Below, piece after piece: positions 35,958 through 45,667 of a stretch of 64,000 nt of DNA (position 1 is its first letter; each line of letters opens with the position of its first letter). Source of the stretch: Nostoc sp. UHCC 0926 (GTDB taxonomy: Bacteria > Cyanobacteriota > Cyanobacteriia > Cyanobacteriales > Nostocaceae); assembly GCF_028623165.1 (NCBI RefSeq), contig NZ_CP117768.1, forward strand, positions 372,001-436,000. The letters run 5' to 3'. The notes beneath the pieces were generated by a model that was not told where the DNA came from, searched no databases, and saw nothing but the letters and a program-made list of their open reading frames with translations. Both the position numbers and the translations under genes were made by a program.

Positions 35958-36560
35958 ATGGCTGCAAAAAAACTTTTGATGCTTATTGGGGACTATGTAG
36001 AAGATTATGAAGTAATGGTTCCTTTCCAGGCGTTGCAAATGGTGGGACACACTGTCCATGCAGTTTGCCCCGACAAAAAAGCTGGCGACAAGGTGCGGAC
36101 AGCAGTTCACGACTTTGAAGGAGACCAGACTTACAGCGAAAAACCCGGTCACAATTTCACTTTAAATGCTACGTTTGCAGAAGTAGAAGCGGCAACCTAT
36201 GATGCTTTAGTCATTCCCGGAGGACGAGCACCAGAATATATCCGTCTGAATCAGCAGGTGCTAGAAATCACCCGTCACTTTGCCCAAACGAATAAACCTA
36301 TTGCTGCCATCTGCCACGGCTTGCAGTTATTGGCAGCTGCTGATGTACTGCAAGGCAAGAGATGTACTGGTTACCCTGCTTGTAGCCCAGATGTCAAGAG
36401 TGCTGGAGGGATTTATGTCGATATCCCTGTTAATCAGGCAATAGTTGATGGTAACTTGGTGACAGCACCAGCTTGGCCTGCTCACCCCCGTTGGCTGGCA
36501 GAATTCCTCACAGTACTTGGAACTAAGATTGAACACCCAGAACTAGCTACAGCTGTTTGA
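35958..36560 (+). CDS. DJ-1/PfpI family protein
   Basis: A 200-residue member of the DJ-1/PfpI superfamily. The nucleophilic elbow reads [17 protein letters not shown] with the catalytic-type Cys, and the conserved Glu is in the N-terminal [28 protein letters not shown] completes the family pattern. Members are proteases, deglycases or chaperones; which applies here cannot be told. No signal peptide. The start has a good ribosome binding site (AGGTGAGGG). Single gene. Confidence 0.92.
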   Translation: MAAKKLLMLIGDYVEDYEVMVPFQALQMVGHTVHAVCPDKKAGDKVRTAVHDFEGDQTYSEKPGHNFTLNATFAEVEAATYDALVIPGGRAPEYIRLNQQVLEITRHFAQTNKPIAAICHGLQLLAAADVLQGKRCTGYPACSPDVKSAGGIYVDIPVNQAIVDGNLVTAPAWPAHPRWLAEFLTVLGTKIEHPELATAV

Positions 36561-37021
36561 GGCAAGATACGGGAAATCTTTTGATTCAATCTTCGGGGCG
36601 GTTTCTTTCACTACTCCCTACTCCCTGCCCCGAAGGATCTTAGTCAATTATCAGTGGCAAAAACAACAGACAACAGACAACTGAAAATCATATAGTTTTT
36701 TGATGAAACTATATGCAGTAAAAACTACTATTTTTTGATAAATTGCCGTGGGTTTAATTTGCAACTAGGATGTCAAGAGTACAGCACCGATACAATCTGA
36801 TTTATCCACTTAACAAGCCAGGTTGAGGACAAACTCTCAGCAAATGGAATACTTATTTACATTAGGTGAAACAATTTGAAATTTTGCATCGGAAATTTTA
36901 AATTTCTTAGCAGGAAGTGAAGCTATAGTGGATTTAGCAATGCTGCTGTTAATGTGGCTAAGGTTAGTCCTGCTGCCAAATTATATGAAGAAGAATTAGT
37001 TTAGAAACGCACTCTAACTCG

Positions 37022-38401
37022 ATGACAGGCAAAAACGCAAGACATAATGCATTTCTGCGGCTAGTGTCTGGTAATGGGGCAGCTTTTGGATCAGAATCTC
37101 GCTACTCGCTGCCCCCCAGTAAAGAGATGGTAATTGGACGCGACCCCAGCTGCCAAGTTGTCTTGGATGCCATGACGTATCGAATGGTATCTCGTCGTCA
37201 TGCAGTGGTTCGTCCCCTCTCTCTATCCCCAGATAGCAAATTCAGCTGGGTGCTTTGTGATTTAAATAGCGCTAATGGCACTTATTTGAATGGACAACGC
37301 TTGTATGAATGTCAGGAACTGCACCCAGGCGATCGCTTTTCTCTAGGTGCTGATGGTCCACAATACGTTTTTGAGTACGAGTTTACCTACCAAACCCCGG
37401 CCACAACAGTTAACCAAGTTACACCATTACCTTCGGCAACAAACTACCACAACCACACGCAATTAAAGCAGCCAGATTCTGTTAGCTTCACCCAGCTTTT
37501 TCCGATTATTTCTACTGGTAAAGATTTAACTCGTAAAGCTTACCTCATACCGGGAATACTGACCGTAATTTTTGTAGTGCTAATGTTTGCTACAGTTGGT
37601 CAGCCCCGAGCTAATCAAGTGATCGTAGCAAGTTACATCGCCTTCGCTGCCTACTATTTTGTTTACCAACTTTGCGGTAAACAGAAGCCTTGGTGGGTGC
37701 TAATGGGTGCGGCATTGGGTACAACGCTGATTTTACTCAGTCCGCTGTTGGATTTATTTATCTTTGTGTTTCGCATCCTACCTAGAAGCTTGCCCTTACC
37801 CCAAGAACCTATTACCTTCACAGAGTTGCTGGTGCGGATGTTTTTTGGGGCTGGGTTGATGGAGGAATTACTCAAGGCATTGCCTGTACTAGCGGCGTTT
37901 GCCATCGGTAGAATGTTGTCTTCACCTTGGCGGGAACGGATAGGCGTCTGGGAACCTCTAGATGGTATTCTCCTGGGAACGGCTTCTGCTGTGGGTTTCA
38001 CTCTATTGGAAACTCTCGGTCAATATGTACCGGATATAACTCTAAATGTCGCGCAACAGGTGGGTACAGGCGCTGCTGGTCAACTGGCGGGTTTACAGCT
38101 GCTAATTCCGCGAATTTTAGGCTCTGTAGCCGGACACATGGCTTATAGTGGCTACCTGGGTTATTTTATCGGGTTGGCTGTCCTCAAACCCAGTAGAAGT
38201 TGGCAAATTCTTTCTATTGGTTATCTTAGTGCCTCTGCTCTCCACGCTCTGTGGAATGCTACAGGATCAATCAATGCCTTGCTGTTGGTAGTTGTAGGGG
38301 TGTTATCTTACGCCTTTTTGATGGCGGCAATTCTCAAGGCACGGGCGCTGTCACCGACGCGATCGCAAAATTTTGCTACCCGATTTCTGGGCCCAAAATA
38401 A
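37022..38401 (+). CDS. FHA domain fused to PrsW-type intramembrane metalloprotease
   Basis: A 459-residue protein. Residues about 20-115 form an FHA phosphothreonine-binding domain: VIGRDPSCQVVLD, MVSRRHAVVRP and NSANGTYLNGQRL. A linker is followed by eight or more hydrophobic segments. Within these are the PrsW motifs: MEELLKALPVLAAF (near residue 280), GFTLLETLGQY, HMAYSGYLGYF and ALHALWN. PrsW proteases cleave within membranes, for example anti-sigma factors. The fusion suggests protease activity placed under phosphothreonine recognition, which is inference. It is divergent from the cluster with CHAT-FHA and PP2C genes. A G-run tract follows the stop codon. Confidence 0.87.
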   Translation: MTGKNARHNAFLRLVSGNGAAFGSESRYSLPPSKEMVIGRDPSCQVVLDAMTYRMVSRRHAVVRPLSLSPDSKFSWVLCDLNSANGTYLNGQRLYECQELHPGDRFSLGADGPQYVFEYEFTYQTPATTVNQVTPLPSATNYHNHTQLKQPDSVSFTQLFPIISTGKDLTRKAYLIPGILTVIFVVLMFATVGQPRANQVIVASYIAFAAYYFVYQLCGKQKPWWVLMGAALGTTLILLSPLLDLFIFVFRILPRSLPLPQEPITFTELLVRMFFGAGLMEELLKALPVLAAFAIGRMLSSPWRERIGVWEPLDGILLGTASAVGFTLLETLGQYVPDITLNVAQQVGTGAAGQLAGLQLLIPRILGSVAGHMAYSGYLGYFIGLAVLKPSRSWQILSIGYLSASALHALWNATGSINALLLVVVGVLSYAFLMAAILKARALSPTRSQNFATRFLGPK

Positions 38402-38403
38402 GA

Positions 38404-38423
38404 GGGGAGGGAGGGAGGGAGGG
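38404..38423 (+). repeat. G-tract able to form a G-quadruplex
   Basis: GGGGAGGGAGGGAGGGAGGG, five G-runs separated by single A residues, begins two bases after the stop codon of the FHA-PrsW gene. Runs with single-base loops are known to form very stable quadruplexes in DNA and RNA. Confidence 0.8.
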
Positions 38424-38743
38424 AGTGAGGGAGAAATAATCAACGTCTAATGATTCTTGAATATTTATCTCTTGGGATAGATGGCCTAGTTTAAAAATTA
38501 GCCCACTGTAAACTTATACTGGTACAACTATACCTAAAAAATAAAGATCATTAAACCTCTTACAAAAGTCTTGATTTTCGACTCTTTCTTTGCGCCTCTG
38601 CGTAAGACAAACCAACATCTTTCCAAGAGACGCCTCTGAACAGAGTGAGTACAAAGGGGGGGCTACGCGAATACAGCGCCCGATGAAAAAAATTTAGCTT
38701 TCTCTACTTTTCTATTCCCTGTCACCTGTCACCTGTTCCCTAT

Positions 38744-39391
38744 TTAAGGTTCAGACTGAGACTTGTTGAGTTGAGTAAAAGCATAGTAAGCGATCGCTAA
38801 ACTAACCTTTGCTTTGTCTACTTCTGATAAAGCTGTCCACTCACTATTGTTAAGATTACTAACCGCAGATGACGCGTTTTGTGATTCGCTACTCCGCATC
38901 GCGTAAGCAAAAGGACGAGCCAAAACTAAAAGATCCTCTGTTCCCCAAGTTGGTAGTACTGTCTGAACGCACTCAACCAGTTGCTCACCCATTGATTGCT
39001 GGGCAGCAAAAATTTCAGTAGCTTTGGTGGCGATGGTATTGAGCAATCCTTGGGGGATACAGGCGGCAAAAGTAGTGCGTAATGTTTCTTGAAGATTAAG
39101 CACTACTGCCTGTTGTCGGTTGCTATTGTAGTCTGGGGTAGAAGCAATACCAGACCAAAGTGTGTCTAGATGGCTATAAAAATCTTGCGATCGCGTTGTC
39201 AGTTCTTCCTCAAGCAAATCTTGCATTCCAAACTGTTGTTCTAACTCGTGAAAATAAGCTTCTGACTCTTCATCCGCTGGATTCCAGGGATAAGTAGCAT
39301 CGTCTGGTTCCAGTAACGCTTCCAATAACTCTAAATCTATTTGAGACGGCAAAGAAGAGTAAGTGTCTGAGCCGTTACTTTTATTAGCCAT
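38744..39391 (-). CDS. Hypothetical acidic protein downstream of the CHAT-FHA gene
   Basis: A 215-residue protein with no recognised domain. It is acidic in its first 80 residues (LLEALLEPDDATYPWNPADE) and predicted mostly helical thereafter (LQETLRTTFAACIPQGLLN, then AYAMRSSESQ and VDKAKVSLAIAYYAF). There is no signal peptide or membrane segment. It is the last gene after the PP2C and CHAT-FHA genes on the same strand, with a 150-bp gap, and so may be part of that operon. Function unknown; a partner or substrate role is conceivable. Confidence 0.7.
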   Translation of the reverse strand: MANKSNGSDTYSSLPSQIDLELLEALLEPDDATYPWNPADEESEAYFHELEQQFGMQDLLEEELTTRSQDFYSHLDTLWSGIASTPDYNSNRQQAVVLNLQETLRTTFAACIPQGLLNTIATKATEIFAAQQSMGEQLVECVQTVLPTWGTEDLLVLARPFAYAMRSSESQNASSAVSNLNNSEWTALSEVDKAKVSLAIAYYAFTQLNKSQSEP

Positions 39392-39541
39392 TTTTTCTTA
39401 CCTCACAATTATTTGGTGGTATTGACAGCTACAATTCCCAAGAAGAGATTTCCGCAAAAATAATTCATTTTTTATCTATTAAAAATAGATTATTTTAAAG
39501 GCTGATGCTAAAGACCAAAATGCATTTATCCCATAGCTCTG

Positions 39542-41122
39542 CTAGGAGGTTTCAATAATAAACTCCCAGATTTCACCTCTAGCACTTCCAAACTTTAACT
39601 GCATTCCCGATTTCAAAGGGACTTCCTCTCGGAGGATTTGTTGCCAGCCATTAGGTCCTAAAAACCAGGTTGTCCCGTAGGTGGAAAAATCTTGTAAGTA
39701 ATAAGTTCGCACCAGTGTAGCATCAGTAAGAGTATTGCGGCAGAAGATTTCGGCGTGGCGTTTGGATACAGATGGTTCCGGGATGACAATCTCATTATCT
39801 TTCGTGCGGCCGATGCGGGTAACTCCATAAGGCAGTAGCCAGGTTTTCCCTTTTGAGGTGAGCGATCGCAAAGAAGCAGTCGGAAGCGGGGAATCTACAT
39901 CAGGAATGGCTGTGTCTGGTAGTTCGGTAATCCCTTCATCCAGATTTTTAATGAGTTCGCCGTCAAAATCTGGATGCAGATAGAGAACAGGCAAAGTCCA
40001 AGCAGGTTGATTAAATTTATACAATGTTAATAACTCTTGCCTAGCCTGTGCTACGGCTTCATCAATTGGTTTGCGCGATCGCAAAGCTTCGGTAAAGGCT
40101 TGAATAAAACTGTGGCTTTCGTGGTCAGCAATTTCATCGCGCATCCCCAAAACCGCAGGCACACCATGACGAATCAGTACTTCTGCTAAACTGCTAGCAG
40201 GTATAGCTTGATGATTGATAGCAGCTGGTTGTGCGCCCCAACAGGCGTTGAAAACCGCTAGTTTCACACCTGTACGGGTCAATACTTGCGCCAATTCTAT
40301 CCCATTCAGGGGCATGTCTGGTTGCAAAAACAGTAACCCCCCGTCTGGGTCTGGCAAACCATGTCCAGCGTAAAAGAAAACATTGTATGCTCTGGTTTCT
40401 AATTCTTGAATCAACTCCTGTGGAGTTGGTTGTATGAGTTGATTCACTATACAAGGTGCATATCTTTGGGAATTACCACCCACAGGCGTATCTGCAAGAG
40501 TTTGCTGTAGGATAGCAGCTTCTTGTTCCAGTTCCAGGTTTTCATCATGACCTAAAACCAGCAGGATACTTAAAGCCTGGTCAGTTCGCAAATACGGTAA
40601 GGCATCAACTTCACTGCTGGTGCGACTAAAGAGCAAATCTGGGGAGAGAGACATAGCCGATTGACCAGGCTGACGCTGCATAATTTCCCAAGGCAGAGCA
40701 ATCAGATCCGGGTCACGAATTTCTAGTCGAAAGCGCAAACGTGTATGCTGACCCATAGCCATACCGCGACTGCGTTCCAGGCTACCAAGAATTTGCCCGT
40801 CGAATACCCAGCGCCATAGATTCATTCCCAAGTATTGCATCAGACGACTGCTGTAGGGGCCAGTGGTTTGACTTGAAGGTGGTGAAATCCAATCTATGGG
40901 CAATGGGTTGGACTTTTGAGATGTTGAATTTGGGGAAATATCTAGGCGACTATGACCAGCAAACATCTGCTGCCATTCTTGCCAGACTTGATTGACTTCA
41001 ACAGGCCATACACAGTCACGTAAAACGTAGCCACTGGGATAGGGAGCCTTGACCACCCAAATGGCGAAGTTGTCAGTGCCAGTGTTTAAGAGACGGGCGA
41101 TCGCCAAATTCAGGGATGGCAT
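39542..41122 (-). CDS. CHAT-domain (caspase-like) protein with C-terminal FHA domain
   Basis: A 526-residue protein. Residues about 180-390 form a CHAT domain, a caspase-family peptidase. The catalytic His is in VFFYAGHGLPDPDGG (near residue 250) and the Cys in LAVFNACWGAQP (near 294). Both are present, so proteolytic activity is plausible. The C-terminal ~90 residues are an FHA domain: VTRIGRTKDNEIVIPEPSVS, KRHAEIF. No signal peptide or membrane helix is visible. The gene follows the PP2C gene on the same strand with a 146-bp gap. The combination of phosphothreonine recognition and a caspase-like domain suggests a signal-gated protease (inference). Confidence 0.88.
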   Translation of the reverse strand: MPSLNLAIARLLNTGTDNFAIWVVKAPYPSGYVLRDCVWPVEVNQVWQEWQQMFAGHSRLDISPNSTSQKSNPLPIDWISPPSSQTTGPYSSRLMQYLGMNLWRWVFDGQILGSLERSRGMAMGQHTRLRFRLEIRDPDLIALPWEIMQRQPGQSAMSLSPDLLFSRTSSEVDALPYLRTDQALSILLVLGHDENLELEQEAAILQQTLADTPVGGNSQRYAPCIVNQLIQPTPQELIQELETRAYNVFFYAGHGLPDPDGGLLFLQPDMPLNGIELAQVLTRTGVKLAVFNACWGAQPAAINHQAIPASSLAEVLIRHGVPAVLGMRDEIADHESHSFIQAFTEALRSRKPIDEAVAQARQELLTLYKFNQPAWTLPVLYLHPDFDGELIKNLDEGITELPDTAIPDVDSPLPTASLRSLTSKGKTWLLPYGVTRIGRTKDNEIVIPEPSVSKRHAEIFCRNTLTDATLVRTYYLQDFSTYGTTWFLGPNGWQQILREEVPLKSGMQLKFGSARGEIWEFIIETS

Positions 41123-41268
41123 GGATTCATTAAACTAAAAGCTAAAACAAATAATTTAAAATAACAATTCTTCAAGATGAAAATTTTCTACTTTTTGACC
41201 TTGTAAGTTTTTATTTTGGTAGTTACCTGTTATTATTCCAGGTTTTTACCAGTTTATCGAGTATTTGA

Positions 41269-43551
41269 CTAAGTTGGACTAGTGTCAGGTGCAGGTGATG
41301 GAATCGCTGGCGGTTGGGTGACGGTTCTACATGGATTTGGTGCGTCTGATTGTAAAACTAAGACCCCAGAGCGTTTCAGTTGGGATAAGTCCAGCAATAC
41401 TGTTTTCTCTGTTGACGGCAAAGGTTTTGAATTTGGTGGAATTGAGGAAGTTACTGTTGGGTTACTAGTATTAGCTGGAGTTTGCGTGCTTTTATTGGCA
41501 CAGACTCGCATAGACACCGAATTACCAGAAGCAGGTTGGGGATTTGCTTTTGTGTTGATAACTTCTAAAAAAGCTCCAGGGGGAAGCGATTGGTTGTTTC
41601 CCAAAGAGATTTGATTGTTGGTTTTAATTACCCAGCCAGGAGAAAGGTTAGCAAGCGATCGCGGTGCAGATGTCGCTTTGATGGTAGGGTTTGGAGTTGT
41701 TGTCGGATTGGAAAAAAATGGAAATTGCCATGATTGCGATCGCAGTTGCTTCACGAACAATCCTAAAGAACCTGCTGCTACCACAACTATTAACAGAACT
41801 ATCCACTGTAGCGGTAAACTGCGAGTTTTAGCATGCTCAGTGTCTGGAATCACCTGAGTTTTGTGGTTGGGGCGATCTAAAAGTGTCGGATCTGCCACTC
41901 TCGAAGTAAAATCAACAGTTTTGGCAGAAAAACTCTCTGGAATGACGACTTTGATCGTGATTTCTGGTTCCCAGTACTGGACTTGATAGTGGACTAAAGC
42001 GACGGTGACATTATCGTGTCCATTTTTAGCATTAGCGATTTCGACTAATCTATCCGCAACATTTGCTATACTTGCTTCCCCAACTAAAATCGGCAAGATT
42101 TCTGTTTCCCAATATTCTTCCACCCGATCAAAATCACTCAAACCATCAGATGTGAGCAGAAAAACAGCATCTTCGTCGAGCATAAACCGTCCAGATGTGG
42201 GATGCAATGAAGTGCTCGGTCCCATGCCCAAAGCTTGAACTAGAGAGCCAGCAGCACTCTGTTGTACAGCCTCACGATAAATGGCATAACCTAGCCGCAC
42301 CTCGCGGGAAGCAACATCATCGTCGAGGGTAACTTGATAACAGCCGTGGCGGGTAATCCAGTAAGCACGACTATCGCCAACGTGGGTAATGTACATTTCA
42401 TGAGCAACAGGCAATGCCATGACTAAAGTTGTACCCATGCGTTGACGCCCTTGACGATTTTCACCGTCATTGCGCTGACTAATTTTGTCATTGGCAATTG
42501 CCACTGCCTTTTCTAGGTCATTAAGCAGGAGTGAGGGGTCTATATGGTCGTAGGGAACTTTTGTTAGTTGCTGTACCTGCTGCTGGATCGTTTCAATCGC
42601 TAAATTTGAGGCGACATTGCCACCCTCGTGTCCACCGATGCCATCACAGACAATTGCTAAGGCTGTTGGTTGGGGTGGTTTGCTGACAAGAGTTCCACTG
42701 GGTGGGCTACAGGCATCTTCGTTCCGTTGGCGACTTGGCCCAGTGTCGGTTTTGGTGATAATTTTGATCGTGGGTGTTTGCGATCGCCCTAATTGTGCTA
42801 GTCCCCCATCTAAAACTGTGATTAATTGATCGGTTGAATTGATCTCTCCCTGAATTAAGGAAAGGCTAATGTGATCAACAAATTCAGCTATGGCTGGTTT
42901 GGCATCACTAACCAACTGCTGCCAGAATCCACCTAATTGGGGCAATTCTGGTGATGTTGCGGCGTCAAAACGCAATTCCAACAAACGGACTAATGATCCT
43001 TCTACCCGTAATACATAGGAGTCAAGCAAGCTAGAGGCGACACCTTCACTCACAAGAGGTTGCCACAGATGAGCTATTTGCCATAACCAATTGAGTTGGC
43101 GCATCGATGTAGCATCACGCCAAGCGGTGGTTAACTCGCTGCCTAACTGCACTTGTTGGATTGTGTCATCTACTAATAGTGGCGGTTTTTCTAAGAGTAA
43201 TATTTCTCGATCGGGGAGGCCATCAGCTAGAAATAGCACTCCATATACCTGCGGTACGTGTAAACGGTAGGGAATGAGTCTCAGGTAAGCTTTTAGAGGC
43301 TGTAAATTATCTAACTCAGGCGTTAGCGCTAATAAACCAGGCTTCGTATCTAAAAGAATAGATTTCTCAAGGACTAAATAGCGATCGGCTAATATTTCTC
43401 CAGGGCTACCCACACTCGGGCCATCTACCACAGCCCAGAGGTAATTTTTCGGTAGGGGCGTTGAGCATCGCTGGCAAAACTTGTGAGTCAGGGGGTTGGC
43501 AGCCTGACAATTTTCATTTGGACAGTAGAGCGTTGCCGCGTCATTTTCCAT
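41269..43551 (-). CDS. PP2C phosphatase with zinc ribbon and degenerate kinase-like segment
   Basis: A 760-residue multidomain protein. An N-terminal zinc ribbon (CPNENC and CQRC, residues 9-32) is followed by a segment (about 50-230) that recalls a Ser/Thr kinase fold, with ILADRYLVLEK, EILLLEKPP and LWQIAHLWQPLVSEGVASSL. The usual glycine loop, HRD and DFG motifs are missing. The PP2C domain (260-520) has TDTGPSRQRNEDAC, CDGIGGHEGG, HVGDSRAYW, TSDGLSDF and NGHDNVTVALV, so the metal-binding Asp residues are intact. One membrane helix (WIVLLIVVVAAGSLGLF, near residue 580) leads to a Ser/Pro/Thr-rich C-terminal tail. It should dephosphorylate Ser/Thr proteins, perhaps ligands of the neighbouring FHA domains. 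Confidence 0.9.
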   Translation of the reverse strand: MENDAATLYCPNENCQAANPLTHKFCQRCSTPLPKNYLWAVVDGPSVGSPGEILADRYLVLEKSILLDTKPGLLALTPELDNLQPLKAYLRLIPYRLHVPQVYGVLFLADGLPDREILLLEKPPLLVDDTIQQVQLGSELTTAWRDATSMRQLNWLWQIAHLWQPLVSEGVASSLLDSYVLRVEGSLVRLLELRFDAATSPELPQLGGFWQQLVSDAKPAIAEFVDHISLSLIQGEINSTDQLITVLDGGLAQLGRSQTPTIKIITKTDTGPSRQRNEDACSPPSGTLVSKPPQPTALAIVCDGIGGHEGGNVASNLAIETIQQQVQQLTKVPYDHIDPSLLLNDLEKAVAIANDKISQRNDGENRQGRQRMGTTLVMALPVAHEMYITHVGDSRAYWITRHGCYQVTLDDDVASREVRLGYAIYREAVQQSAAGSLVQALGMGPSTSLHPTSGRFMLDEDAVFLLTSDGLSDFDRVEEYWETEILPILVGEASIANVADRLVEIANAKNGHDNVTVALVHYQVQYWEPEITIKVVIPESFSAKTVDFTSRVADPTLLDRPNHKTQVIPDTEHAKTRSLPLQWIVLLIVVVAAGSLGLFVKQLRSQSWQFPFFSNPTTTPNPTIKATSAPRSLANLSPGWVIKTNNQISLGNNQSLPPGAFLEVINTKANPQPASGNSVSMRVCANKSTQTPANTSNPTVTSSIPPNSKPLPSTEKTVLLDLSQLKRSGVLVLQSDAPNPCRTVTQPPAIPSPAPDTSPT

Positions 43552-44417
43552 AGTTTTCGCACCGATCAGCGATTGGCAATTTCTTTAACAGCATTAGTAG
43601 GGACAATCTAGACCGCTCATCTTCTTAAACTTGACATACCCAGACTTTAGATGATGATTTTAGCTGGTGGACATCAGCAGGTGCAAATACTTACTTATCC
43701 AAAAAATATGCTCCCAAGTCAACCCTACAGCCTCATCATAGCTTCTATTGCTCTGTGACTCTCTATCGCCAAAGCAACTAACTCCAACCCTGTTACCAAA
43801 GCATAACCCAAGCATAACTGCGCTATTTGCTTTTGCTGAATTACCCCATCATCAAGAAGCAGATGATGTTGGTATTTATTTAGTTTATAAGTAGGATAGC
43901 AACAATTAACTTTAATTAAGAATTAAGAATAGCAAATATAATAATTTTGGCAAAAGTACCTGACGAATCAAGAAAACCTTACTTCTATTTCTCTCTCCTA
44001 CCAGGAGGAGCCACTGCGTTGAGGAGCCAGCGCTCTGGAGAGGGGGTTTCTACGCCACTTGACGGCAGTTGCTTCAAGATAGTCGGGAAACCGCAGACGC
44101 TCTCTACGAGACGCTGCGCGAACGCAGGCTCGCTACCGCTGCGCTATCGCCCTTGGCGTCTCCCCTTCTCCCAAAGGGAGAGGCTAACGCCAAGGGAGAA
44201 GGGCGCACTGCCTCCTTTATGCCTCTTAACCCGTCCACCGCAGTGGCTCCCCATGAGCGACTGGCGTCTGGTGAGCTACTCGTGGCGTCAGAGATTTGAA
44301 TTTTCCCCCTTAGAGGGTCGCCAAGGGGGTTAGGGGGCTAGGTTTTTCGTGGGCTTTTCCACATGACCTGAATTGTCAAAAGGGTTCAGCCAGCCAGCCT
44401 GCTACTAACTCATTCGC
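43552..44417. repeat. Gene-free stretch with GC-rich repeat cluster
   Basis: The left half (43552-43960) is ordinary AT-rich intergenic sequence. From about 43990 to 44330 there is GC-rich repeat DNA (CGAGACGCTGCGCGAACGC, GCTCGCTACCGCTGCG) typical of Nostoc. It includes a strong hairpin at about 44145-44210, where CTTGGCGTCTCCCCTTCTCCC pairs with GGGAGAGGC...CGCCAAGG. Two overlapping open frames cover it, but their composition is repeat-like with no protein features. Confidence 0.65.
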
Positions 44418-44777
44418 TTATTGTTTGTCGTTAATTGCAACTTGGGGGACTCCCATGCTGTAGTTGGTAACGCGGGCAGAAAGATTGTAGCTGAGTTCGC
44501 CGAGTTGCAGGAGCGATCGCAGATAATGCTCTAAGTCTGACCCCACACGGCGCAAGTTATAGTCTGTGAGGTCTGCGCCACTAGATGCTTCTACTAGTTC
44601 ATCAAATTTTCGATAAACTTTTTGCAGCGCATCTTCATTCCAGTTAAATTCATTATCTGGGTCAATATCTAACGTTAAGACCTGTTGACTGGGAATCAAT
44701 TCGCCATCCCGGTCAATTTCGCCTGCAAAAATGCGGACATGCCGGGTTGTGGACTTGAGCAGCATCGGGTTATTCAT
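44418..44777 (-). CDS. ndhM: NAD(P)H-quinone oxidoreductase subunit M
   Basis: A 119-residue protein matching NdhM of the photosynthetic NDH-1 complex: MLLKSTTRHVRIFAGEI, LTLDIDPDNEFNWNEDALQK, and LRRVGSDLEHYLRSLLQLGE. NdhM is a peripheral subunit on the cytoplasmic arm near the ferredoxin-binding region of the thylakoid complex. It is specific to cyanobacteria and chloroplasts. The gene stands alone. A GC-rich repeat cluster lies downstream. Confidence 0.95.
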   Translation of the reverse strand: MNNPMLLKSTTRHVRIFAGEIDRDGELIPSQQVLTLDIDPDNEFNWNEDALQKVYRKFDELVEASSGADLTDYNLRRVGSDLEHYLRSLLQLGELSYNLSARVTNYSMGVPQVAINDKQ

Positions 44778-45667
44778 AAAAGGGTGTAAGATTTGGGTGA
44801 ATTACACTGAAATTATTGTAGCCGCTATCTCTGAGCTTGAATGCTCTCAATTTACAAGCTTTGAACGCAGTTTCAAAAGGGTATATTGAATGGGCATAAG
44901 TAAAAATATCACCTGTACTGACTAACTTACTACTTCTGTTAGGAGTTGAAGACGCAGTTAGCTGCTAGTACTGACAGTAGTCCAATTATTTTCCTGTAAA
45001 AATTATTGGAGAGAGTGTTTTCATTTGGGGTATACAAACAAGTCAAAGCGGTCTACTAATCTTACCTCTTGCTAAGATTTTTGTACTCCTCAAGCCCAAA
45101 AGCCAGTAGGGAAAAGCACTCACCAGGAATAATTTGATCTGTGTACGTTTTTTTATGGAGAACAAAAGTTTTTACCTTAATAATTATGCTCATCAATTTC
45201 TTCGGAATTTTCTCTTGCAAAAAACGTACATCAAGTAATTTTACTGAATAGCGCTACATCCACCTCTGGCTTTAGTAAATTCAAAAAAATTAAGCGGTTT
45301 TACTTACGTATAAACACTAAAATTAGAGTAACAAGTAAACATGTTATTGACGCTAACATAAAGTTGATGTAAAAACCTTTAAAAAGGTTGCACAACTTCT
45401 TACAGAAACTTTATTGTGTAGAATCTTAAAAACTGAATAATAGTTATGGCTTACCATAAGCTACATCTGGCACAGTTACATCAAAATCTAGACAGTGAAA
45501 ATTTAGCTTGTAAATACAGCACAGGAGAGTGAAATGGAATACAAAGGTGATTGATGAAGAAAAATTCTTAATTCAAGCACTTTGGATTCAAAAGAGATAT
45601 AAAGAATTTTTGCTTACCATCTACCTCCTTACCCTCATGACAACCAAGTAAAGGAATCTCAATAGCT
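44778..45667. other. Long AT-rich intergenic region
   Basis: About 890 bp between the divergent ndhM and the small regulator gene at 45668. No gene or strong hairpin was seen. Two spaced GTA/TAC pairs near 44920-44935 have a 10-bp gap and so do not fit the NtcA box. A long regulatory leader for the regulator gene is possible. Confidence 0.5.

Noticed and set aside
43947..44333. A 128-codon plus-strand frame and an overlapping 76-codon frame
   Set aside because: Both cover the GC-rich repeat cluster and consist of repeat-type peptide; no ribosome binding site or family.
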